Assembly: GCA_017530465.1 (NCBI GenBank)
Contig: JAFXMJ010000132.1
Location: forward strand, 1 to 7,745
Origin: Bacteroidales bacterium
GTDB lineage: Bacteria > Bacteroidota > Bacteroidia > Bacteroidales > UBA3824
Direction of reading: 5' to 3'
DNA: 7,745 nucleotides
Shown: positions 1 to 6,914 of the stretch, piece by piece
Numbering within the stretch: the stretch's first letter is position 1
Layout of the letters: the number at the start of each line of letters is the position of its first letter
Translations under genes and position numbers: made by a program
Notes under the pieces: model-generated
The model's database searches: none
The model's input: only the letters and a program-made list of their open reading frames with translations
What the model was told of the DNA's origin: nothing

Positions 1-7
1 TATCAAA

Positions 8-289
8 TTAATGATATTGAAAAAGTAATCCGACACTTATAAGAGCAATGAAAACTAACAGCCAATCTTTGATTTTGGTTGACTTTTTGAGATAGTCGGC
101 GGTAATTTCCACGAATGGTTTGCTACTCTCAGGGCCATTCCATTTGGGCGGCTGCACCGCACCAGGCACGGGCGGTTTGACTTCCTCGATACGTTCAAAG
201 CTTCCGTCCTTTGGCGACCACCAATCGACCTCCGTGGCCTCCTCCTCTTCCTGCGCCTCCAAATTTTGTTTTTCCAGTTCTTCTTCCAT
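8..289 (-). CDS. Small acidic protein with one C-terminal membrane helix, function unknown
   Basis: I do not recognise this 93-residue protein. The first third is strongly acidic (runs of Glu, residues 2-21) and probably forms a charged helix. A WW pair and a proline-rich linker follow (about 38-52, PPVPGAVQPP). The end is a short lysine-rich stretch (68-74) and one hydrophobic helix (76-90, WLLVFIALISVGLLF) with only three residues after it. This is the layout of a tail-anchored inner-membrane protein with its N-terminus in the cytoplasm. I start it at the ATG (289). A TTG three codons upstream (298) is also in frame, but nothing favours it, and neither start has a Shine-Dalgarno sequence. 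It is divergent from the four-helix gene, about 125 bases away, and ends just inside the left window edge, so its downstream partners cannot be seen. No signal peptide or catalytic motif is visible. That it is a real gene rests on the ordered composition and the helix at the end. Confidence 0.7.
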   Translation of the reverse strand: MEEELEKQNLEAQEEEEATEVDWWSPKDGSFERIEEVKPPVPGAVQPPKWNGPESSKPFVEITADYLKKSTKIKDWLLVFIALISVGLLFQYH

Positions 290-364
290 AGTATCCAACG
301 ATTATTTTGTGAAACAAACTTGTAATTATAGAACGCTGGGAGAAAAACAAAAAGTATATTTTCA

Positions 365-394
365 TTTGTAATTCCTCAAAAAACACTATATTTG
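365..394 (+). promoter_or_regulatory. Bacteroidota-type promoter (-33 TTTG, -7 TATATTTG)
   Basis: TTTG (365-368) and TATATTTG (387-394) are separated by 18 bases. They match the known Bacteroidota primary sigma factor consensus, TTTG about 19 bases before TAnnTTTG. The start of transcription should fall near 400. That puts the in-frame GTG at 397 upstream of or at the transcript start, so translation of the four-helix gene most likely begins at the ATG at 415 after a leader of only about 15 bases. The match is seen directly. Activity is inferred. Confidence 0.6.
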
Positions 395-414
395 CAGTGA
401 AAAAAACTGCGGCA

Positions 415-1155
415 ATGGAAGTAACTAATTTCGGATATTATTGGTTGGATACGTGGGTGTTGGCGAATGTAATACAACTCACCACGCAGGATTTTTGTCG
501 CCGTCATCTCAACCGCACCAACGACCCTTGCGGACGTCAATACGACCAAATGACACAGGCGGCACGTTCTGTTCCTGCCAACATAGCGGAAGGCAATTCG
601 CGTCATTCCACCTCCAAAGAAACCGAAATGAAACTCACCGATGTTGCGCGGGCAAGTTTAGCCGAATTAGCCAACGACTATATTAATTGGCTGATGATCC
701 ACGAACAGACACCGTGGTCAGTACAATCCGACGAATACAAAAAAATTGCATACATACGTCTCGACCGTCCCAACTACAAAGATGATGTACAGCATCAGAG
801 TTGCAGTCATATTTTGACTCAGAAACACAAATTTGACGAGTGGCTGTGTTCCTGCGATTCCATTATTGAGGCAAATTGTCTGTTAATACTCTGCAATCGT
901 CTGATAATGATGCTCAAAAAACAGATAACCAATCAGTTGAAAACATTCCGCGAAGAAGGCGGCTTTACAGAAGCATTAACAGCAGAGCGACTTGCATACC
1001 GCGCCGAACAAAGTGTCAAAGCCGATGCCCCACAATGTCCCAAATGCGGCAAACCAATGATTAAACGAGTGTGCAAAAAGGGCGTTAATTCAGGAAAAGA
1101 ATTTTGGAGCTGCTCGACATATCCCAATTGCAATGGGACAAGGAGTTTGAGTTGA
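415..1155 (+). CDS. Four-helix bundle (S23/IVP-like) protein with C-terminal C4 zinc finger
   Basis: The 246-residue protein combines two known modules. Residues about 1-180 form the four-helix bundle of the family named after proteins encoded in 23S rRNA intervening sequences. The signature is SVPANIAEGNSRHS (residues 52-65) followed by KETEMKLTDVARASLAELAN, the usual helix 2-3 segment. The end (207-243) is a zinc ribbon like those at the C-terminus of bacterial topoisomerase I: CPKC (Cys208, Cys211), then WSC (Cys233) and YPNC (Cys239), followed by NGTRSL. Proteins of this architecture are known in Bacteroidota as four helix bundle suffix domain proteins; their role is unknown. The zinc ribbon suggests nucleic-acid binding (inference). 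The gene stands alone with its own promoter; its neighbours are divergent on the left and convergent on the right. The start is set by that promoter: an in-frame GTG (397) lies too close to the -7 element. The length is complete and the frame intact. Confidence 0.85.
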   Translation: MEVTNFGYYWLDTWVLANVIQLTTQDFCRRHLNRTNDPCGRQYDQMTQAARSVPANIAEGNSRHSTSKETEMKLTDVARASLAELANDYINWLMIHEQTPWSVQSDEYKKIAYIRLDRPNYKDDVQHQSCSHILTQKHKFDEWLCSCDSIIEANCLLILCNRLIMMLKKQITNQLKTFREEGGFTEALTAERLAYRAEQSVKADAPQCPKCGKPMIKRVCKKGVNSGKEFWSCSTYPNCNGTRSLS

Positions 1156-1161
1156 TTATGG

Positions 1162-1221
1162 ATTGTCGTAATAACGTAACAACGAAATAACGTTACATCG
1201 TTGTTACGTTATTACGACAAT
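1162..1221. repeat. Perfect 24-base inverted repeat between convergent genes
   Basis: Arms 1162-1185 and 1198-1221 are exact reverse complements, with a 12-base spacer that itself holds the palindrome TAACGTTA (1188-1195). A 10-mer, ATAACGTWAC, occurs three times at exact 16-base steps: 1171-1180 (ATAACGTAAC), 1187-1196 (ATAACGTTAC) and, inverted, 1203-1212 (GTTACGTTAT). The element lies between the stop of the four-helix gene (1155) and the stop of the exporter fusion gene (1271), so a two-way transcription stop is the simplest role. However, neither side has the T-run of an intrinsic terminator, the stem is AT-rich, and it is much longer than usual. A dispersed intergenic palindrome, a small non-autonomous element or a protein-binding site are alternatives. 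No clear target duplication is seen. Confidence 0.85.
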
Positions 1222-1270
1222 ATAACACAAAACCACTACGACCACCCCATTTGAAATTCAATCCTTGCAG

Positions 1271-4200
1271 CTAAGAAGCAGAATTCTCATACCTCAGATT
1301 TTCTGGTACTTCTTTGCAATTACGAGCAACATCGATAAACTCTGTTGCATCCTTGGCAATCACCTGTACGTTGGTATTCATCAACGCAACTAAAAACGCC
1401 GTTGCACCATAATCACAATTATCAAAAAAAACTTGATGAAGATTGCGGTAGTTTTCAGGTTGATAAATAAAGCTATTTAAAGATTTTTTTACAGACTTCC
1501 AAACATCGTAACCCTTGTAGATGTAATTGCGGAGGACGATGTTTTTGCAGTAATCGACGGTGCGAACTTCGGCAACAAACGAGGCAAAATCTTTCATAAA
1601 CTGACTTCTAAAATTGCGTGAAGTTTTCAAGGCACTATCGGCAAACAATTGACTGTCATTGCGTTGTACGGTTGGCAATATGCGCATTGTGATTGAGCCA
1701 CGGCGGATGATGAGTTCGCCCTTCGGGAAGGCGTCGCCCGCGCCGTGAATCATCACGGGAGTTATTGGAAGTCCAAGATTTTCAGCGAGAAAGAACGCGC
1801 CTTGATGGAAACGGTGGATTTTGCCGTCGGTGCTGCGTGTGCCTTCGGGAAACACCACAATCGAAAATCCCGCCTCTACAAACGGTCTCAATTTATCCGA
1901 CAAAACTCCGTAGCCGACCGACACAGGATAAAAATCAGCCTTCCGCAAAATCTTGCCATAGAACGGATTTTTTTGTTGCGAATCGTTGGTAACAAACAAC
2001 AAATAAGGATGCAACGTCATCAGGCAAAGCACGTCAAAGGACGAACTATGATTTGCAATAATCACCGACGGCTTGTCGAGCGAAACATTATGAGGATTTG
2101 TGACACGGAACGGCACGCCCGGAATCCAATGCGTAATCTTGGCAACACGCTGCATCAGGCGGTGAAATTTCTTCTTACCATCAATATTATCCTTGATAAA
2201 CAACGACCTGATATACAACACTCCACACGCTATCACAAAAACTAAAAAATAAAGTCCAGACATCAACAGCGACCGCAATGTAAACGGCGCAGCCCGCATC
2301 GAACCATCACGTTTTTTGGTCAGGAAATCAAATAGCAACGGCGGAAAAATGAACGACGCTGCCACCACCGAAAACATTCCAATCACCACTATCAATCCGA
2401 GCGACGACATTGCAGGATGCTTGGCAAAAATTAGCGTGCCGATGCCCACAAACATTATTAACGCGCTGATAGCCACACTATTTTTGAAGGATTTGAGGAC
2501 GCGCTTGCCACGCGCATACTCGTACATTAAGCCCTCGGTCATAAAGACGGCGTAGTCGTCGCCCTGACCAAAAATGAATGTCGCCAAAATGATATTAACG
2601 ATATTGAACTTAATATCAAATAGATACATAATCCCCAAAATCCAAAACCAACTCACGGTGAGCGGCACAAAGGAAATCAAACTCAATTCCAAACGCCCGA
2701 AGGAGATTGTCAGGAACACAAAAACAATGAATCCGGCTGCGAAGAGCACAAAATTGAAATTGTCGTTGAGCATATTCGCAAAGGATTTTGTGACGATGCT
2801 CTCGTCGTAGGCAACAACATTTGCGTCTTTGAAGGCGTCTGCAACCACCTGAGCGCAGTCAGGCTTCACTTTCAGGATACTGACAATAGCCACGCCGTTG
2901 CCATCAGAATGTACATAATTGCTGAGGGCATCGCTAATCAACGGCGCAAAAGCGGCACTGTCAACGATAGAGAAATTCTTGTCAATCAGTTCATTGAAAT
3001 TGGCAAAAACATTTTCCTTGATGCCGACGGCGGGCAAATTATGGGCGAGCAAATATTTTATCGTGTCGCGGTGCGACTGCATAAAGGCGTTCCATTTGTT
3101 GATTTTTTCTTGCTGACGGCGGGCGGAAGGAAGGTACTCCCCTACCCCACTGCGGCTGAATATCAGGCCGTTAGACATCAGAGAATCCATCACTTGCAAT
3201 GCGGATTCGTGATGTTGGAGCGCGGATTCCATATTGTTGCCAGTGGCCGTTACAAACACAGAAACCGTGGTATCGGAGTTCAACAGTCCAAAAGTATGCG
3301 TCGCCTCCGCCCGCATTTCGTCGGTCATATAGTTGATATTCCGCAAGTTGCCGTCAAATTCGGTCTTAAATCCAAAATAAACCAGCACAGGAGTTGCAAT
3401 CGAAATTGGAATCACAACCCATTTCTTGCGCAAGAAGTCAAACGAAAAATCGAAGTTGAAAATTTTTCGGCATTTGTTGGTTGATTCGTCGTCTGAATCG
3501 GTGTGAGCATCAAGTTTTTTGACATAATGCGGCAGAAAAATCAACGTAAACAAAATGCTCGCCGCCAACAACGTGCCGCCAATGAAACCAAGGTCGCGCA
3601 ACGCACTCGACCCCGCAAACATCAGCGCGTAAAACGCAGCAACAGTCGTAATATTGCCAACTACCAATGGCTCAACCACTTCGCGCATATTATGGCGGAT
3701 GTCGTCGCAATGATAGAGATGCGTAATGAAATGCAAAGGATAATTGACCGCAATACCTGTAAATACCACGCTGATACCCAACGAGATAAGCGAAATTTTG
3801 CCGAAAACAATCCACGCAAGCGCACCCGTCACCAAAAACGCAAACGTCAACGTCAATGTCATCAACAGAAGGTTTTTCAAACTGCGAATCGAAAACCATA
3901 ATATCAACATTATCAACACGATAGACATCAACGCCGTAACAATGGTGTCCATCTGAATCTGTTGCGAATTGCCAACCGCAATCACCGGCGCACCAAATAT
4001 TGAAACAGAAATTTCGGGATAGTCGGCGGCGACAGAAGCAATACTTTTCTGCAACTCGCTTACAATCTGGGCGTTAACATTGGATTCGCTCATACCAGTC
4101 GGCGAATCGAAAAAAATGATGCCGCGCCTCATCTCCGGCTCAAAAATATGTCCGTTGATAAAACTGTAACACTCTGTGGGTCTGAAACTTTTGAGGTCTT

Positions 4201-4753
4201 CCAACTTGTGGACAAACAGACCGAGAGGGTCGTTTTTGACGACGTTTTTCACATAACTTGGCACGGGACTCGTGAGAAGTCGTTTGTCGGTGGCGAGGGC
4301 GGCCTCTGTATGTTGCTGATTGATAAGCGAATCGGCGTGTAGGTAATCATTGTCGTCAATGAAAAGAGGGATGTTTTGCTGGATAAATCCCGAAAGACCG
4401 TAAATTTTGGTATCGTCGTAACCAGCTGACAATCCGTCGAATAGATGTTTTGAGTCGTTTTGTTTTAATTCCGCAGCATATTTGTCCATACACTCGGCAA
4501 CGCGGTTGGGGTCGAAGATGGAGTCATTATCCTTGAAAAAAATCATAATCCGCGAATTGCCCGACGCCTCCTGCACAAACCTATTGACGCTCGAATAATC
4601 TTCGCCGACCGGCAAAAAATCCGATATATCCTCACCAAAATCCAAACGCAAAGCACCTACAATACTTATTGAGATAACAACCACTAACAAGCATTGCAAC
4701 AACCATTTGCGTATCGTGAAGAAATCGAATATTTTTAAGAACAACCGCGTCAA
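1271..4753 (-). CDS. MMPL/RND-type exporter fused to PlsC-like acyltransferase, with vestigial methyltransferase tail
   Basis: The protein has 1160 residues. Residues 1-815 form an MMPL-type (RND superfamily) exporter: a first helix (17-35), a large periplasmic domain (about 37-268), helices 270-410, a second helix and periplasmic domain (445-665), and helices 665-812 containing GQGDDYAVFM (729-738). The first repeat has GIAVNYPLHF (333-342) at the equivalent place. After a further helix (827-848), residues 850-1065 are a PlsC/LPLAT acyltransferase with HSSSFD (His902, Asp907) and FPEGTRS (968-974). The last 95 residues resemble the start of a class I methyltransferase but lack the usual GCGYG loop (DNCDYGATA here) and stop early. 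Related trifunctional proteins occur in Bacteroidota aryl-polyene/flexirubin loci. The likely role is acyl transfer and export of the lipid product at the inner membrane. The start is TTG: an AGGAGG lies six bases upstream, and an in-frame TAG sits two codons before. It is the last gene of the operon. Confidence 0.92.
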   Translation of the reverse strand: MTRLFLKIFDFFTIRKWLLQCLLVVVISISIVGALRLDFGEDISDFLPVGEDYSSVNRFVQEASGNSRIMIFFKDNDSIFDPNRVAECMDKYAAELKQNDSKHLFDGLSAGYDDTKIYGLSGFIQQNIPLFIDDNDYLHADSLINQQHTEAALATDKRLLTSPVPSYVKNVVKNDPLGLFVHKLEDLKSFRPTECYSFINGHIFEPEMRRGIIFFDSPTGMSESNVNAQIVSELQKSIASVAADYPEISVSIFGAPVIAVGNSQQIQMDTIVTALMSIVLIMLILWFSIRSLKNLLLMTLTLTFAFLVTGALAWIVFGKISLISLGISVVFTGIAVNYPLHFITHLYHCDDIRHNMREVVEPLVVGNITTVAAFYALMFAGSSALRDLGFIGGTLLAASILFTLIFLPHYVKKLDAHTDSDDESTNKCRKIFNFDFSFDFLRKKWVVIPISIATPVLVYFGFKTEFDGNLRNINYMTDEMRAEATHTFGLLNSDTTVSVFVTATGNNMESALQHHESALQVMDSLMSNGLIFSRSGVGEYLPSARRQQEKINKWNAFMQSHRDTIKYLLAHNLPAVGIKENVFANFNELIDKNFSIVDSAAFAPLISDALSNYVHSDGNGVAIVSILKVKPDCAQVVADAFKDANVVAYDESIVTKSFANMLNDNFNFVLFAAGFIVFVFLTISFGRLELSLISFVPLTVSWFWILGIMYLFDIKFNIVNIILATFIFGQGDDYAVFMTEGLMYEYARGKRVLKSFKNSVAISALIMFVGIGTLIFAKHPAMSSLGLIVVIGMFSVVAASFIFPPLLFDFLTKKRDGSMRAAPFTLRSLLMSGLYFLVFVIACGVLYIRSLFIKDNIDGKKKFHRLMQRVAKITHWIPGVPFRVTNPHNVSLDKPSVIIANHSSSFDVLCLMTLHPYLLFVTNDSQQKNPFYGKILRKADFYPVSVGYGVLSDKLRPFVEAGFSIVVFPEGTRSTDGKIHRFHQGAFFLAENLGLPITPVMIHGAGDAFPKGELIIRRGSITMRILPTVQRNDSQLFADSALKTSRNFRSQFMKDFASFVAEVRTVDYCKNIVLRNYIYKGYDVWKSVKKSLNSFIYQPENYRNLHQVFFDNCDYGATAFLVALMNTNVQVIAKDATEFIDVARNCKEVPENLRYENSAS

Positions 4754-4759
4754 AATCTA

Positions 4760-4765
4760 CCTCCT
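4760..4765 (-). promoter_or_regulatory. Strong Shine-Dalgarno that decides a TTG start
   Basis: Read on the minus strand, TAGGAGGTAGATTTTG shows AGGAGG six bases before the TTG at 4753. Its first AG comes from the TAG stop codon of the upstream membrane-protein gene, so the two genes are probably translationally coupled. The in-frame TAG at 4759-4757 rules out any start further upstream except ATT, and the first in-frame ATG would delete the whole first membrane helix. Confidence 0.8.
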
Positions 4766-5117
4766 ATTTTAGCAACAAAAACGTTCCCGCAACTATCAGC
4801 ACCAAGCCAATCCAACGTGTGGCAGGCACTGTCTCGTGAAATACAAGCACCGACGCAATCATTCCAAAAACATAACTGAAACTTATCAGCGGATAAGCCA
4901 CCGAAAGTTCGTAATGCTTTAATATATAGAGCCATAGCAACGACGCGCCGCCCATACAAAGACCGCAATAGAGGAAGGGCCAATTGGTCAGGTAATCCTT
5001 GATAATCACCCACTTCCACGCGAATTTTGGCGCACGTTGCATTGCGATTTTCAGAAACACCTGCCCCGCCGCAAGCAACGCCGACTGCATCAACGATAAT
5101 ATCAACAACCTCAACAT
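4764..5117 (-). CDS. Four-helix DMT-superfamily (EamA/SMR-like) membrane protein
   Basis: The protein has 117 residues and four predicted helices (about 3-21, 44-64, 68-93, 99-116). This is half the size of a standard ten-helix EamA transporter and close to EmrE or ArnE/ArnF, so it would work as a dimer. Typical features are the AYPLISFSYVFG stretch (74-85), VFHET with Glu95 at the end of helix 3, and the closing GLVLIVAGTFLLL. Placed between the ketosynthase pair and the exporter fusion, it probably moves or flips a lipid or pathway intermediate across the inner membrane; the substrate is not evident. I chose the ATG at 5117, 16 bases after the previous stop. A TTG at 5150 would add 11 residues and overlap the previous gene by 17 bases. 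Neither has a good ribosome binding site. The stop codon is part of the next gene's Shine-Dalgarno. Confidence 0.85.
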   Translation of the reverse strand: MLRLLILSLMQSALLAAGQVFLKIAMQRAPKFAWKWVIIKDYLTNWPFLYCGLCMGGASLLWLYILKHYELSVAYPLISFSYVFGMIASVLVFHETVPATRWIGLVLIVAGTFLLLK

Positions 5118-5133
5118 TTTAATCAAATAAAAA

Positions 5134-5781
5134 CTACTTAAAATTTTCAAAAACCGCAGCCCAAGCCGTTATCTTGTCGTCATCAAACAACCAACTTCCA
5201 CATACAACCGAACTACACTCGTGCAACATATCATTAACAATATTACCCACTGTTTCTTCCGGAAGCACATCAGAATAGGAAAACGCCCGCTCATTCAATA
5301 CAAATGGCGAAGTGGATTTGTAGAGAGCAGGTATGTCATCAATAGCATAATACGACGATTCTCCCTTAAAACCGTGCCTAATGCATATCTCGCCCACCAA
5401 AATGTTTGGCAGCGTATATACAAAAATCGACGGACTTGGAAAAAAATTGTCAGTATCCTTAATGGTTTCCTCAAAAATATAATCAGTGGGCAAAGATCCA
5501 TTGTTGTCACTGAAAAAAACAACTCCCGTGGTTTCTTTATCCAATGTTTTTGGCAGTGCTGAAATAGCCAGCTCCACTGCTAAGAAACCAGCCTTGGAGA
5601 TTTTGTCCATTTTGTGAAACTTCGGATAGTTGATGCAACGCTCACGGTAAATAGCCGCAAGAAAATTATTATCAGCCATTTGCGAAGGAGAAATTTTATA
5701 ACGTGCCTTACCAATGGCATACTCACCAAAAGCCTCGTCAATAACGGCAGTACTTGTAATTTTACTATTATTAATGCTCAT
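5134..5781 (-). CDS. Half-length ketosynthase-like protein without catalytic cysteine (chain-length-factor-like)
   Basis: The protein has 215 residues, about half of a normal ketosynthase. It aligns by eye with the N-terminal half of the fold: MDKISKAGFLAVELAI (58-73), GVVFFSDNNGSLPTD (86-100) and VYTLPNILVGEICIRHGFKG (121-140). The last of these is the stretch that precedes the nucleophile elbow in ketosynthases. Where the active-site Cys motif should be, the sequence reads SSYYAIDDIPALYK, so it cannot condense. It resembles the small ketosynthase-like N-terminal domains (Ketoacyl-synt_2 type) of aryl-polyene loci, which act as chain-length-factor-like partners. Pairing with the full ketosynthase directly upstream is therefore likely (inference). 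The start is the ATG at 5781, with AGGAGG six bases before it; the upstream extension to a TTG at 5826 is only overlap with the ketosynthase. There is one base between the previous stop and this start. Confidence 0.85.
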   Translation of the reverse strand: MSINNSKITSTAVIDEAFGEYAIGKARYKISPSQMADNNFLAAIYRERCINYPKFHKMDKISKAGFLAVELAISALPKTLDKETTGVVFFSDNNGSLPTDYIFEETIKDTDNFFPSPSIFVYTLPNILVGEICIRHGFKGESSYYAIDDIPALYKSTSPFVLNERAFSYSDVLPEETVGNIVNDMLHECSSVVCGSWLFDDDKITAWAAVFENFK

Positions 5782-5782
5782 T

Positions 5783-6913
5783 CTACACCTCCTTTTTGAA
5801 CAGCGCGGCGGCATTGACGCCCCCAAACCCTGAAATAAGTTTTACAAAATATGGCTTGTCGGTGCCGGCAGTTTCGGCTGCAACATTGATTTTGCGCGAC
5901 ACACCAAGCGTCTGATAGCCAAGAGTTTTAATCACGGCATTATCAAGGATGGAATATTTAGAAACAATCGTTTCCAATACGCCCGCCGCGCCGAGAGTGT
6001 GTCCGAAATAGCCTTTGAAAGCGTTAATTGGCGTATTGTTGAGCCCCATACGGTCGATGGCAACAGATTCCATTTCGTCGTTGAAGAATGTGGCAGTACC
6101 GTGAGCGTTTACAAATGCAATTTGGTCTTTGTCAATGCCTTGAAGGACATCATTTAAAGCGTTGAACGAACCTTCGGCAGTGCGCGACGGCGACGAAATA
6201 TGGTAGGCATCGTTGCGAATAGCACCTTTTACGAAATGGACATTATGCCCTTCGCCGTTGGATTTGCGGAGGACGACGGTAGCCGCCGCCTCGCCAAGAT
6301 TGAGTCCATTGCGGTCGATGTCAAAAGGCCGGCAAGGTTTGGACGACAATGATTTCAAGCACGAAAAACCCGACAGAATGAATTTGGACAGAACGTCCAC
6401 ACCCGTCACCACTGCATAGTCTATGCGCCCCGCTTCCAATTCGCGACTTGCAGAGATGATTGCATTAACACCTGAAATACAAGCATTTGAGATAGTCAGC
6501 GGCCAGACTTTGTTGCCAAAATGAGAGGAAATCAACCGCGCAGTATTGTGAAGATACAGTTTGTTGGAGTCCGTAACGCCCTCGTCCAATAGTCCAACAT
6601 TACCCTTAGTGGTTGAAAGATAGAATTTTACATTAAAACCTGACGCATCAATGCCTGCATTTCGGGTTGCCTTGGTGGTAGAAATCAACGCCAATTTTTC
6701 GAGACGGGTATAATTGCCATCCGCACCTACAACAGCACCAAACTCGCTGTCTATCAACGCGTCGTCAATCTTGCTGCACGAAATCTTGCCGTCGATGCCA
6801 AAGAGCGAGTCATACGTGCGTATGCCCGTGCAGCCCGCCTTGACGTTGAGGTAATTGTCCTCGGACGTCGTGCCAAGCGGCGAAATGATGTTGTCCGATA
6901 TTATTGTTACCAT
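5783..6913 (-). CDS. Beta-ketoacyl-ACP synthase, FabF-type, complete active site
   Basis: The protein has 376 residues, somewhat shorter than the roughly 410 of FabF. It carries the full condensing-enzyme triad: Cys145 in TISNACISGVNA, His271 in VNAHGTATFFND, and His305 in KGYFGHTLGAAG, with Lys300. The N-terminal NIISPLGT and the C-terminal GFGGVNAAALF are also typical. It should extend an ACP-bound chain by decarboxylative condensation with malonyl-ACP in the cytosol. The context (half-length ketosynthase partner, acyltransferases, MMPL exporter) makes a dedicated aryl-polyene/flexirubin-type enzyme more likely than housekeeping fatty acid synthesis. The start is the ATG at 6913, one base after the TAA of the preceding gene (TAATATG); a TTG eight codons upstream is in frame but overlaps that gene. 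I give no gene symbol because the pathway assignment is inferred. Confidence 0.93.
   Translation of the reverse strand: MVTIISDNIISPLGTTSEDNYLNVKAGCTGIRTYDSLFGIDGKISCSKIDDALIDSEFGAVVGADGNYTRLEKLALISTTKATRNAGIDASGFNVKFYLSTTKGNVGLLDEGVTDSNKLYLHNTARLISSHFGNKVWPLTISNACISGVNAIISASRELEAGRIDYAVVTGVDVLSKFILSGFSCLKSLSSKPCRPFDIDRNGLNLGEAAATVVLRKSNGEGHNVHFVKGAIRNDAYHISSPSRTAEGSFNALNDVLQGIDKDQIAFVNAHGTATFFNDEMESVAIDRMGLNNTPINAFKGYFGHTLGAAGVLETIVSKYSILDNAVIKTLGYQTLGVSRKINVAAETAGTDKPYFVKLISGFGGVNAAALFKKEV
5788..5793 (-). promoter_or_regulatory. Shine-Dalgarno inside the ketosynthase gene end
   Basis: On the minus strand, AAGGAGGTGTAGAATG carries AGGAGG six bases before the ATG at 5781. It lies within the last codons of the ketosynthase gene, whose TAG stop is one base from the ATG. 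This fixes the start of the ketosynthase-like partner and suggests coupled, roughly equal synthesis of the two. Confidence 0.8.
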
Positions 6914-6914
6914 A

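Noticed and set aside
348..356. Minus-strand -7 element (TACTTTTTG) for the small acidic protein gene
   Set aside because: One base off the TAnnTTTG spacing and no convincing -33 partner; too weak to list.
397..414. GTG start for the four-helix gene (six residues longer)
   Set aside because: It sits three bases after the -7 element, about at or before the expected transcript start; the ATG at 415 fits better.
397..1155. Diversity-generating retroelement accessory (Avd)
   Set aside because: The fold family is related, but there is no reverse transcriptase, template/variable repeat or target gene in the window, and the zinc ribbon is not an Avd feature.
1162..1221. Classical intrinsic terminator or CRISPR-like repeat
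   Set aside because: There is no T-tract on either side, the stem is AT-rich and too long for a standard terminator, and three short motif copies with 6-base gaps are not a CRISPR array.
1745..3901. Several plus-strand reading frames of 130-190 codons opposite the exporter fusion gene
   Set aside because: Low-complexity, Arg/Asn/Gln-rich translations with no domain; they are shadows of the strongly supported minus-strand gene.
5118..5150. TTG start for the four-helix DMT protein, overlapping the previous gene
   Set aside because: No ribosome binding site is seen and an ATG 33 bases downstream begins exactly at the first membrane helix.
5782..5826. Longer N-terminus (15 residues) for the ketosynthase-like protein
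   Set aside because: It is Arg/Cys-rich out-of-frame reading of the ketosynthase gene; the AGGAGG marks the ATG at 5781.
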